Assembly: GCF_016881005.1 (NCBI RefSeq) | Contig: NZ_JACOPV010000008.1 | Span: forward strand, 221,209 to 285,208 | DNA from: Pseudomonas arcuscaelestis | Lineage (GTDB): Bacteria > Pseudomonadota > Gammaproteobacteria > Pseudomonadales > Pseudomonadaceae | Length of the DNA stretch: 64,000 nt | Direction of reading: 5' to 3' | Shown here: positions 17,764-26,476 of the stretch, piece by piece | Position numbering within the stretch: the stretch's first letter is position 1 | Layout of the letters: the number at the start of each line of letters is the position of its first letter | Notes under the pieces: generated by a model | Databases searched by the model: none | Told to the model about the DNA's origin: nothing | Seen by the model: the letters and a program-made list of their open reading frames with translations, nothing else | Translations under genes and position numbers: made by a program

Positions 17764-20700
17764 TTACTCCGCTTTATGCAGGGGATGGTTGTCGGTTTGC
17801 TGAGGTTTGGTGCGCAGCAGCGACAGCACCCAGACGAAGAAGATCGGCACGAAGATCACCCCGAGCATGGTCGCGCTGAGCATCCCGCCCAGCACCCCGG
17901 TGCCCAGTGCGCGCTGGCTCGCAGCGCCGGCGCCAGTGGCGATGGCCAGCGGCACCACGCCGAGCATGAACGCCATGGAGGTCATGATGATCGGGCGGAA
18001 ACGCAGGCGCGCGGCTTCGACAGCGGCATCGCGCAGCGAGTAGCCGTCTTCCCACAGGTCCTTGGCGAACTCGACGATGAGAATGGCGTTCTTCGCCGCC
18101 AGGCCGATCACGGTGATCAGGCCGACCTTGAAGTACACGTCGTTGGGCAGGCCGATGGCAGTCACCGCCAGTACCGCGCCGAGTGCGCCGACCGGCACGA
18201 TCAGCATCACCGTCAGCGGGATCGCCCAGCTCTCGTAGAGCGCCACCAGCAGCAGGAACACCACGGTGATGGCCAGCGCGAACAGCATCGTCGCCTGGCC
18301 GCTGGCGACCCGCTCCTGATACGAAAGCCCGGTCCACTCGTAGCCGATACCTTCGGGCAGCTCGGCAGCGATGCGCTCCAGTTCGAGCATCGCCTCGCCA
18401 GTGCTCACGCCGGGCGCGGCGTCACCGGCAATGCGGATCGACGGGTAACCGTTGTAACGCGCGACCTGCACCGGGCCTTCCTCCCAGCTCGTGGTGACGA
18501 AAGCACTCAGCGGTACCAGGCTGCCGCTGTCGTTGGGCACATGCAGGCGCAGGACGCTTTCCGGCGTCATGCGCTCGGCCTGTTCGGCCTGTACCACCAC
18601 GCGCTGCTGGCGGCCGGCGTTGGCGAAGTCGTTGATCACCGACGAGCCGAACGCAGTGGACAGCGCGCTGCTGATCGCTTCGAAGCTGACACCCAGCGTG
18701 CGGGCCTGCTCACGGTCGATCACCAGGCGCAGCTGCGGCGCCTCGGCCAGACCTTCCATCATGGCGTAGAGGAACTTCGGATTGCCGTTGACCTTGCCCA
18801 GCACTTCATCGCGCGCTGCCAACAGGGCATCGCGGCCGAGACCGGCGCGGTCCTGCAGGCGCAGGGCGAAGCCACCGGAGTTACCAAGGCCTTCAATCGG
18901 CGGTGGTGGTACCGACATGATTGCGCCGTCATCGAGGTTGGCGAAGTGCTCGTTGACCGCAACCGACTCGGCTTCCGGCGACTGCGAAGAATCACGCTCA
19001 GACCAGTCCTTGAGCAGCGGGAAGGCAATGGCCGCGTTCTCGCCCATGCCGGAGAAGCTGAAGCCAAGCACCAGGAAGGTCGTCTGCACGGCCTCGCGGG
19101 CCATCAGAAATGACTCCAGCTCTCCACCAGCGGCCGAGGTACGCTCACGGGTGGCGCCGGGCGGCAGCTGGATGTCGACGATCATGTAACCCTGGTCTTC
19201 CACCGGCACGAAGGATTCCGGCAGGCGCATGTAGAGAAAGCCCATCAGCACCACCACGCCCAGGTAGATGAACATCACCCTCCCGGCTCGCGGCACCAGC
19301 TTGTCGTTGAGCTTCGTGTAGCGGCTGGTCAGGCTGGTGAACTTGCGGTTGAACCAGCCGAAGAAGCCAGTCTTCTCGTGATGGCCTACAGGAATCGGCT
19401 TGAGCAGCGTGGCGCACAGCGCCGGGGTGAAGGTCAGCGCGAGAAAGCCCGAGAACAGAATCGACACCGCCAGCGACAGCGAGAACTGCTGGTAGATCAC
19501 CCCCACCGAACCCGCCATGAAGGCCAGCGGCAGGAACACCGCCGACAGAACCAGGGTGATACCGATGATCGCCCCGGACACCTGCCCCATCGCCTTGATG
19601 GTCGCCGGCACCGGCGCCAGGCCTTCCTCGGCCATGATCCGCTCGACGTTCTCCACCACCACGATGGCGTCGTCCACCAAGATGCCGATGGCCAGCACCA
19701 TGCCGAACATGGTCATCATGTTCACCGAGAAGCCCAGCAGGTACATGAAGGTCAGGGTACCAAGCAGACACACCGGCACGACGATGGACGGGATCAGGGT
19801 GTAGCGCACGTTCTGCAGGAACAGGAACATCACCAGGAACACCAGCACCATGGCCTCGATGAGGGTCATGATGACCTTGTCGATGGCCACGTCGACGAAG
19901 CGCGAGGTGTCGTACGGCACGGAGAACTCGACGTTGTCCGGGAAGTTGGCCGACAGCTCGGTCAGACGCTGCTTGACCGCCTCGGCGGTCTGGATCGCGT
20001 TGGCACCGGGCGACAGCTGCACGGCGGCGGCAACGGCGGGCTTGCCGTCCTGGCGCGAGCCGAAGTTGTAGTCCTGGCTGCCGACCTCGATGCGTGCCAC
20101 GTCGCCCAGGGTCAGGCGCGAGCCGTCCTGGTTGGCACGCAGCACGATGGCGGCGAATTCCTGCGGGTTGTCCAGGGTGCCCTTGACCGCCAGGGTCGCC
20201 GTCAGCTCCTGCTCGCTGGAACCCGGCGTGCTGCCGAAGGCACCGGCCGGCACCTGCACGTTCTGCGCGCGGATGGCGTTGTTCACGTCATCAATGGACA
20301 GGCCGTAGCCAACCAGCTTCTGCGGATCGATCCACACGCGCATGGCCGCCTCGGAGGCGAAGAACTGCAGTTTGCCGACACCGGGTACCCGGCGGATTTC
20401 GTTGTTGATACTGCGCGCCGCGTAGTCGGCCAGCGCCGTGACATCGGAGTCCTTGTCGCCATCGGTGTAGCTCAGCGCATAGATCAGCAGGAAGCCGGCG
20501 GTGGCCTGCTCGGTCTGGATGCCGAGGGTCAGCACGGCCTGCGGCATGCGCGCCTCGGCCTTCTTCAGACGGTTCTGCACGTCGACCTGGGCCAGTTCGG
20601 GGTCGGTCCCCGGCTGGAAGGTGACGGTGATCTCGGCTATGCCGTTGGCGTTGCTGGTGGACTCGAAGTACAGCAGGTTCTTGGCGCCGTTGAGTTCTTC

Positions 20701-20898
20701 CTCGATGACGCTGGTCACCGAGTCGGTCAGCACCTGCGCCGAGGCGCCGGGATAGGTGGCGGTCACGGTAATCTGCGGCGGCGCCACGTTGGGGTACTGT
20801 GCCACCGGCAGGAACGGAATGACCAGCAGGCCACCTAGCGAGATGAACAGGGCGACTACCCAGGCAAAATTGGGGCGTCGGATGAAAAACAGGGGCAT
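17764..20898 (-). CDS. tmexD: RND efflux transporter, TMexD/MexD type
   Basis: A 1044-residue inner-membrane proton-driven drug exporter. It shows the RND plan: helix 1 after a short N-terminus (MPLFFIRRPNFAWVVA), two large periplasmic loops, and the proton-relay aspartate pair in GILVDDAIVVVENVERIM of helix 4. Typical HAE1 motifs include VAQYPNVAPPQI near the start. With TMexC and TOprJ it exports tetracyclines including tigecycline, and other drugs such as cephalosporins, quinolones and aminoglycosides (established for the family). Sixteen bases separate it from tmexC, so it is part of one transcript from the palindromic operator region. Confidence 0.94.
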   Translation of the reverse strand: MPLFFIRRPNFAWVVALFISLGGLLVIPFLPVAQYPNVAPPQITVTATYPGASAQVLTDSVTSVIEEELNGAKNLLYFESTSNANGIAEITVTFQPGTDPELAQVDVQNRLKKAEARMPQAVLTLGIQTEQATAGFLLIYALSYTDGDKDSDVTALADYAARSINNEIRRVPGVGKLQFFASEAAMRVWIDPQKLVGYGLSIDDVNNAIRAQNVQVPAGAFGSTPGSSEQELTATLAVKGTLDNPQEFAAIVLRANQDGSRLTLGDVARIEVGSQDYNFGSRQDGKPAVAAAVQLSPGANAIQTAEAVKQRLTELSANFPDNVEFSVPYDTSRFVDVAIDKVIMTLIEAMVLVFLVMFLFLQNVRYTLIPSIVVPVCLLGTLTFMYLLGFSVNMMTMFGMVLAIGILVDDAIVVVENVERIMAEEGLAPVPATIKAMGQVSGAIIGITLVLSAVFLPLAFMAGSVGVIYQQFSLSLAVSILFSGFLALTFTPALCATLLKPIPVGHHEKTGFFGWFNRKFTSLTSRYTKLNDKLVPRAGRVMFIYLGVVVLMGFLYMRLPESFVPVEDQGYMIVDIQLPPGATRERTSAAGGELESFLMAREAVQTTFLVLGFSFSGMGENAAIAFPLLKDWSERDSSQSPEAESVAVNEHFANLDDGAIMSVPPPPIEGLGNSGGFALRLQDRAGLGRDALLAARDEVLGKVNGNPKFLYAMMEGLAEAPQLRLVIDREQARTLGVSFEAISSALSTAFGSSVINDFANAGRQQRVVVQAEQAERMTPESVLRLHVPNDSGSLVPLSAFVTTSWEEGPVQVARYNGYPSIRIAGDAAPGVSTGEAMLELERIAAELPEGIGYEWTGLSYQERVASGQATMLFALAITVVFLLLVALYESWAIPLTVMLIVPVGALGAVLAVTAIGLPNDVYFKVGLITVIGLAAKNAILIVEFAKDLWEDGYSLRDAAVEAARLRFRPIIMTSMAFMLGVVPLAIATGAGAASQRALGTGVLGGMLSATMLGVIFVPIFFVWVLSLLRTKPQQTDNHPLHKAE

Positions 20899-20913
20899 GA
20901 ATGGTTCTCCGGC

Positions 20914-22077
20914 TTACTGGGCCTGGGACTGTGGAGCTTTTTCGGCGGCGCCTTGCTCGCGTGGGATGACCTTGGCGCCCGGACGGATAGCCGCCAGCGA
21001 GCTGGTGATCACCTTGTCGCCGGCCTGCAGGCCCTCGCTGATCTGCCAGCGCGAGCCTTGCATGGCGCCAGTAGTGACCTGGCGCACCTCGACGGTATCG
21101 CCCTCGCCCAGCAGCATCACGCTGGCCTGGCCGTCAGCCGAACGCTGCACGGCACGTTGCGGCACCAGGATGGCGTTCTGGTTGAGCCCCTGCGGCGTGC
21201 GCACACGCACGTACATACCCGGCAGCAACACGCCCTCGGGGTTGTCGAACTGCCCTCGCAGGGCGATTTGCCCGGTGCTGCGATCCACCGAGATATCAGT
21301 GAACAGCAGCGTGCCCTTGCTCTCGATATCGGTACCATCGACGCGCAGCGACAACGGCTGGTCGCTAGCGCCGGCAACCTTGCCCTCGGCGATGGCCGCG
21401 CGCAGGCGCAGGGCGTCGGCAGCCGGCTGGGTGAAGTCGGCGTACACCGGATCAAGTTGCTGGATACGCGCTAGCAGAGTCGCCTCACCCTGGCCTACCA
21501 GCGCCCCTTCGGTGACCTGGGCTCGGCCGATGCGTCCGGCAATGGGTGCGCGAACCTCGGCATAGCCCAGGTCCAGGCGGGCGGTTTCGACATTGGCCTG
21601 GGCCGATCGCTTGTCGGCCTGGGCACTCTGCAGAGCGGCCTTGGCGTTGTCGAAATCCTGCTGGCTGACGGCGTTGATCTTCACCAGCGGCTCGTATCGG
21701 CGAACCATCGCCTGGGCCTGGAACAACTGCGCCTCGGCGCGGGCCAGTTCACCCTGCGCCCGCGACAGGGCCGCTTTGAACGGCGCAGGGTCGATCTGGA
21801 ACAGCACGTCGCCGGCCTTCACGTCGGCCCCTTCCTCAAAGGTGCGCTTGAGCACGATCCCCGCCACCCGCGCGCGCACCTCGGCGACACGCACCGGCTC
21901 GATGCGTCCTGGTAGCTCGGCAACCACGGTGAAGGGCTCGGTCTGCACGCTGAGCACATCGACTTCACGCGCCGGCGCCTCCTCCCCTTGCTCTTCGGGC
22001 TTGTCGCAGCCAACCAGGGTCACGGCGACCAAACAGGAGATCACGGAAAAAGTGATCCACTCGCGAAATTTGTTCAT
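20914..22077 (-). CDS. tmexC: periplasmic adaptor of RND pump, TMexC/MexC type
   Basis: A 387-residue membrane-fusion protein. It has a lipoprotein signal (SCLVAVTLVGCDKPEE; cysteine near 24), a lipoyl half motif (LPGRIEPVRVAEVRARVAGIV), a coiled hairpin with Q/A/E-rich heptads (LARAEAQLFQAQ, QSAQADKRSAQANVE) and the second lipoyl half with RAPIAGRIGRAQVTEG. It links TMexD to TOprJ. First gene of the operon; its start lies 54 bases from the 38 bp palindrome, from which repression by TNfxB is expected. Confidence 0.94.
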   Translation of the reverse strand: MNKFREWITFSVISCLVAVTLVGCDKPEEQGEEAPAREVDVLSVQTEPFTVVAELPGRIEPVRVAEVRARVAGIVLKRTFEEGADVKAGDVLFQIDPAPFKAALSRAQGELARAEAQLFQAQAMVRRYEPLVKINAVSQQDFDNAKAALQSAQADKRSAQANVETARLDLGYAEVRAPIAGRIGRAQVTEGALVGQGEATLLARIQQLDPVYADFTQPAADALRLRAAIAEGKVAGASDQPLSLRVDGTDIESKGTLLFTDISVDRSTGQIALRGQFDNPEGVLLPGMYVRVRTPQGLNQNAILVPQRAVQRSADGQASVMLLGEGDTVEVRQVTTGAMQGSRWQISEGLQAGDKVITSSLAAIRPGAKVIPREQGAAEKAPQSQAQ

Positions 22078-22130
22078 ATCTCACCCAAGCACGAAGCCAG
22101 TACGTAGTCGAAGCCGCGCATAATGCACAC

Positions 22131-22168
22131 CAAAATCAAATGAGTCAATATTGACTCATTTGATTTTG
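22131..22168. promoter_or_regulatory. perfect 38-bp palindrome, likely TNfxB operator
   Basis: A perfect inverted repeat centred on 22149/22150 with half-site CAAAATCAAATGAGTCAAT. It lies in the 179-base gap between divergent tmexC and tnfxB. NfxB-type repressors bind palindromes in the corresponding nfxB-mexC gap of Pseudomonas, so this is the natural candidate operator for both the pump operon and the repressor gene. The same sequence could also form a cruciform. Confidence 0.8.
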
Positions 22169-22256
22169 ATGTGAACAAAGCTAGTATCCTCTTTGAGAAA
22201 AATGAGTGTTCTAGGCAAAATACCCGCATCTGCCTGCGATAGATAAAGAGTGACCG

Positions 22257-22814
22257 ATGGATTTAACTGCTGCCGATGAGAAATTGCTGAAGGCCCTGGC
22301 GATCGCCATCGTTGACCACCCGCGAGCCACGTTCAAAGAAATAGCCCAGGCAGCGGGAGTCAGCAAGGCGACGCTAAACAGGTTTTGCGGCACCCGCGAC
22401 AACCTGATCGAGATGCTTCTGGATCATGGTTCGGTGGTTATTTATCGGGTCATTGCCGATGCCGATCTTGAGTCGGCGCCCTTGGACGCATTGCATCGCC
22501 TGATCGAAGGCCATTTGACTCACAGGGAGTTGTTGGTTTTCCTCTCATTTCAGTGGCGCCCGGACACGTTTGATTTAGATGCAGGCGGCTGCCGATGGCT
22601 GCCTTACTCAGAAACGCTGGACGAGTTCTTTCTACGCGGGCAAAAACTGGGCGTATTCCGTATCGATATCGGTGCCCCGGCGCTTACCGAAATCTTCTCC
22701 TCCTTGATCTTCGGCCTGGTAGACGCCGAGCGCCGCGGCCGTATCGCACGCGCAGGTATGGCGGCGTTGATCGAGCAATTCTTCCTGAACGGGGCTTGCA
22801 ACTACCAAACTTAA
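22257..22814 (+). CDS. tnfxB: TetR-like repressor TNfxB/NfxB type
   Basis: A 185-residue regulator. The N-terminal helix-turn-helix is clear (TFKEIAQAAGVSKATLNRFC, about residues 25-44), followed by a ligand-binding region ending in an amphipathic helix. It is transcribed divergently from tmexC, the arrangement of nfxB-mexCD-oprJ in Pseudomonas and of mobile tnfxB-tmexCD-toprJ clusters. It is expected to repress the pump genes and itself. The frame is intact, so the operon is not obviously derepressed by loss of this gene. Confidence 0.92.
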   Translation: MDLTAADEKLLKALAIAIVDHPRATFKEIAQAAGVSKATLNRFCGTRDNLIEMLLDHGSVVIYRVIADADLESAPLDALHRLIEGHLTHRELLVFLSFQWRPDTFDLDAGGCRWLPYSETLDEFFLRGQKLGVFRIDIGAPALTEIFSSLIFGLVDAERRGRIARAGMAALIEQFFLNGACNYQT

Positions 22815-23253
22815 CGGAAAGCAACGCTCAGTTTTTTTCCAACGGGTTGGCGGTGTCCGTTTTTGGCCGTTCTCTGACGGTCGTGACAGTGACACGCCCT
22901 GGTCAAGTTGAACGCAATCCGTGGTCAACGCCAACCCAAATTGGTGGTCAAGAGGAGTGCAATTTCGCACATACCTGAGGACTGCTCACCACATCGCTTG
23001 CGTCGGTAGTAGCTTCCGCACTTTCCCCGTCTCTCACCGCTAAACAGCGCTTTCCGGTAGCGGACTTTAGAGCGGCTTGATACTGGCCAGCATGCAGAAA
23101 TTCTGCCCGTGTAGCGTCACGACCGGACAAGCCACTAGGGTGGCGGTCAGGAAGGCAGGCAAACGGAACACGGCGAAGCACCTCGAAGGCGCTGGCCACT
23201 TGCCATCCAACTGGGCGCGGCCTTTAATCGGCGGATCTGGAAAGGAGACGGAT
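22815..23253. other. non-coding gap between tnfxB and the ATPase gene
   Basis: Short open frames are present in all frames but none is convincing. A T-run (CAGTTTTTTTCC) near 22831 may serve as a weak stop for tnfxB transcription. The promoter of the ATPase gene should lie here. No IS ends seen. Confidence 0.35.
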
Positions 23254-25944
23254 ATGCCATTGTTGGACGAGATTATTGGGTGGGCCGGCGGACTCAGACC
23301 CTGGCAGCAGGAAGCACTGCGCCGGATATTTGCCCGGGCCGAACTAACCCAAGATGACATCGAGACCATTCTGCGAATGGTTCGCGAGCAAGAACGGGAA
23401 GACGCAACCACGGGGGGAGCACGGCCATTCACGCTGGACGACGTACCAGGCGCCGGAAGTGGCGCAACCGTGCGGTTGGTGGGTGTCTCGGGGCTAGACC
23501 AGGTAAACGGCTTCCCGTCCGGTCGTGCCTTTGACCTCGCACCGGAGGGCATGACCATTTTCTTTGGTCATAACGGCGCCGGCAAATCCGGCTACGCCCG
23601 CGTCTTCAAGAATGCCTGCAACGCTCGGCATCGGGTGGAGGTCCTGCCCGACGCTTTTGGGGCGGCAACCCCAGCTAGACTGCCATCAGCAGATTTCGCC
23701 ATTTTGGTGGATGGCACTCCGGAAACCGCACGTTGGGTCCAGAACGGGCCGGCCCATTTGCATTTGAGTTCGGTCTCGGTCTACGACGCGGCCTGTGCCA
23801 ATGACTACATCGACGCGGAAGGGACCCCTGCATTTCAGCCCTACGGACTCACTCATCTGACGCGCCTGGTCCTACTTCAGCGTGATTTACAGGCACGGAT
23901 TGGGACCGAACGCAATGCCTTGGCTCTGGATACCCGGCAATTCGAACCGCTGAAGGGTGACACCGAAGTCGGCCGCTACATCGCCAAATTAGGTGGGGAC
24001 TCGGACCGCGCCGTGCTTGCTCGATTAGGGACGGTCGGTGACGATGAACTCCGGCGACTGGAGTTTCTGAAGCGGACATTACTGGAAAGCGATCCTGTGC
24101 CGCAGGCGCTGGCCTTGGAACGTTTGGCGACACGCTTGGACCAGGCGCAGCGTCGAGCCGAGGAAGTCCAGCGCTGGGTGAATGATCGTGCCATAGCACG
24201 GGCAAAGGAACTGATTACAACGGAAAAAACCGCGCATCTCGCCATGCAACTGGCGCAAGCGCGTCTTCAGGATCGAGACACACTGAACGCCATGGAGTTG
24301 CCGGTAACGTCCTCACCCACCGCCACGCTGCTGGAAGGCACAGGAGCTGAACTCTGGCAAACGATGTACCGAGCCGCTGAGGCTTTCTCTCAGCAGACGG
24401 CATACCCTGAACATCCCTTCCCGCACCTGGAACCGGACGCTTACTGCGTACTCTGCCAGCAACCTTATTCAACGGATGCCTCGGAGCGCATGCGGCGTTT
24501 CGCGGCATTTGTCGCCGACAGCGCCACGGCGGATGCGCAAGCCGCCACGCTTGCGCGCATGAACGCTCTAGGGAAGGTGCAGGCTGTCGATCTAAACGTT
24601 CTGGATGTGCCAACACGGGCTGACGTGGAGGAGCGACTGCCCGACCTACACGCTGCCATCACCGCAGCGGCATCGGTCTGGACCGCCCGGCATACTTGGG
24701 TTAGCCAAGCCCTGCAAACTGGAAACTGGTCCCCCGAGTCAGAACCGCTTCCTATCGAAGCAAACCTCGATAGTCTCTTCGCCGCCAAAGCTGCTTCGCT
24801 CCGAGTCGACGCCAATACCCTGCGGACCTCTGCCGATCCCGCTCTACGCTTGGCGCTGACCCAAGAACTGGCAGAGCTAGAAGCCCGACAACGCCTCGCC
24901 AACCAGCTTGGCGCGGTGGAGCGCTTTGTTCAGGACAGTCAGGTCCATGCCACATTGAGCCGCTGCCATGCCGCCCTCAACCCAGCGGCAGTGTCACGCA
25001 AACTGACGTCCCTGGCGGCGACGCATGTGACCGAGGCTCTGGCCGCTTCTATGAATGCTGAGTTGAAAGCCCTGGGCTATAAGCGACGGGTGCAACCCGA
25101 CCTGAGCGGGCGCACAGAGCTGGGGGTGACCAAGGTCACGCTGCGCCTGCAGGAAATCACGGCGAAAGCCTCCAAGGTGCTGTCAGAGGGCGAGCAGCGC
25201 GCGTTGGGGATGGCTATGTTCCTCGCCGAGCTCGAATCCCTGCCACATACTTCGACCGTTATTTTCGACGATCCGTCTACGTCGCTGGATCACGTATATC
25301 GTCGGGCCATAGCTCGGCGTTTGGTAGCGCTGGCTGAGACCCGCCAAGTGCTGGTGTTCACCCATGATGCGGTGTTCCTGACCGAGCTCGCGATGGCGCT
25401 TCAGCGCGCTGATCGCTCGGCCAGCTACAAGACCATCGGTTGGGACGAGTCGCCGGGACTAGTGAGCGAGGGGCTGACGTGGACGACGATGGACACCAAG
25501 GCCCGCCTGGCCGATCTCGAAAGTCGTGCGAAAGCGCTGAACGTTCCGGTCGGCAGCGACCCGGATGATGAGCTTGAGCGGCAAATCGCATCGGGATACT
25601 CAAGCCTCCGAGGCACTGTCGAGCGCGCCATACGCGAGGTTTTTTTGAACAATACCGTCCAGCCGTTCAGCGATGTGGTGAGCGTAGAAGCATTTGGTGC
25701 TGTCATTGGCCACCCCGCAGAGGAGTGGGAGCAGTTGCTGGCAGTGTATGCGCGGGCCTGCGAAGCTACCGAGGCCCACGACACCCCAGGCGAGCGCCAA
25801 CTACCGCTTCCCGCGCGTGAGGAGTTGCTCGGCGATATCGCCCAGGTCCTGGAATTAATCAAAAACGCGACTAAACGCCGAACTGCCTACGAGAATCTAC
25901 GCCGGGAGCGGACCGCGCAACGCAAGAAGCTCTTCGGCGGCTAG
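23254..25944 (+). CDS. RloC-like ATPase with zinc hook; candidate anticodon nuclease
   Basis: An 896-residue protein from the start at 23254, which has AGGAG seven bases upstream; an ATG at 23092 lacks such support. Walker A is GHNGAGKS at 105-112, the ABC signature LSEGEQ at 643-648 and Walker B VIFDDPSTSLD at 669-679, followed by a switch histidine in LVFTHD. Between them lies a helical region with a CVLC zinc-hook motif at 398-401, as in Rad50 and RloC. Near the end R791-x3-E795 and H820 resemble the Arg-Glu-His triad of PrrC/RloC tRNA anticodon nucleases. Known RloC proteins act in phage defence or DNA-damage response. The ATPase call is firm; the nuclease activity is inference. Confidence 0.75.
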   Translation: MPLLDEIIGWAGGLRPWQQEALRRIFARAELTQDDIETILRMVREQEREDATTGGARPFTLDDVPGAGSGATVRLVGVSGLDQVNGFPSGRAFDLAPEGMTIFFGHNGAGKSGYARVFKNACNARHRVEVLPDAFGAATPARLPSADFAILVDGTPETARWVQNGPAHLHLSSVSVYDAACANDYIDAEGTPAFQPYGLTHLTRLVLLQRDLQARIGTERNALALDTRQFEPLKGDTEVGRYIAKLGGDSDRAVLARLGTVGDDELRRLEFLKRTLLESDPVPQALALERLATRLDQAQRRAEEVQRWVNDRAIARAKELITTEKTAHLAMQLAQARLQDRDTLNAMELPVTSSPTATLLEGTGAELWQTMYRAAEAFSQQTAYPEHPFPHLEPDAYCVLCQQPYSTDASERMRRFAAFVADSATADAQAATLARMNALGKVQAVDLNVLDVPTRADVEERLPDLHAAITAAASVWTARHTWVSQALQTGNWSPESEPLPIEANLDSLFAAKAASLRVDANTLRTSADPALRLALTQELAELEARQRLANQLGAVERFVQDSQVHATLSRCHAALNPAAVSRKLTSLAATHVTEALAASMNAELKALGYKRRVQPDLSGRTELGVTKVTLRLQEITAKASKVLSEGEQRALGMAMFLAELESLPHTSTVIFDDPSTSLDHVYRRAIARRLVALAETRQVLVFTHDAVFLTELAMALQRADRSASYKTIGWDESPGLVSEGLTWTTMDTKARLADLESRAKALNVPVGSDPDDELERQIASGYSSLRGTVERAIREVFLNNTVQPFSDVVSVEAFGAVIGHPAEEWEQLLAVYARACEATEAHDTPGERQLPLPAREELLGDIAQVLELIKNATKRRTAYENLRRERTAQRKKLFGG

Positions 25945-25965
25945 CCCGACGTTTCATGCCGGGCT
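25943..25965. terminator. hairpin at converging gene ends
   Basis: The stem AGCCCG / CGGGCT overlaps the stop of the ATPase gene and lies before the converging small gene. It lacks a strong T-run, so its efficiency is uncertain. Confidence 0.4.
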
Positions 25966-26011
25966 GGTCGGGCATGGCTGTGTTTCTTTCGAATATTGCG
26001 AGCTCTCCGTT

Positions 26012-26476
26012 TCAAAGTTTTTTGTGGCCTCGCGGATCAAGAGGAAGCACATTGGAGGCCGGCAGTTGGCGCTCCAAGTCCGCAATACGGTCGTACAGCT
26101 CAAGAATGGTGGCGTCGGCCTCACTGAGTAGGCTGGCTAGGTGGTCACGCTGCTGCGTGATTTCCTCGATCCGTTCTCGAAGTCCACGATTTTTTCTGCG
26201 GGCTAATAAGCTGACTTGGCGCACTGATGGCGGACGTTGCTCAGCGTGTCCTTCCACGTACTTTTGGATCTCAGCGATCAGTAGGGGGAAACGAGCTTTT
26301 TTCAGTGCAGAGGGGTCGCTGCCGGCCTCCTTGGCAACGTTGTTCTGACTTACGGGCGTCCCCTTCGGCAGTCGTTCGGGCTTGTTGCTCTTCAGCCGCT
26401 CGAACGCTGCGCGATACTGCTCGCCGGCACTCATTCGCTTAGCCGGGTCAGCGGATTCATGTTTGCCGGATGACAT
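26012..26476 (-). CDS. small HTH/coiled-coil protein of the recombinase module
   Basis: A 154-residue protein. The front part has a helix-turn-helix-like stretch (VSQNNVAKEAGSDPSALKKA); the rear is a coiled coil (LRERIEEITQQRDHLASLLSEADATILELYDRI). It overlaps the end of the last recombinase gene by 20 bases. The position and plan match TnpC of Tn554-like elements, which helps the two recombinases and sets insertion orientation. I infer a similar accessory role here. The start at 26476 (MSSGKHE) is preferred; 26494 is also open. Confidence 0.6.
   Translation of the reverse strand: MSSGKHESADPAKRMSAGEQYRAAFERLKSNKPERLPKGTPVSQNNVAKEAGSDPSALKKARFPLLIAEIQKYVEGHAEQRPPSVRQVSLLARRKNRGLRERIEEITQQRDHLASLLSEADATILELYDRIADLERQLPASNVLPLDPRGHKKL

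Noticed and set aside
17776..20838. Long open frames on the plus strand opposite tmexD (445 and 486 codons)
   Set aside because: They are antisense to a clear RND gene in G/C-rich DNA; their products are low-complexity His/Gln/Arg-rich and lack ribosome sites.
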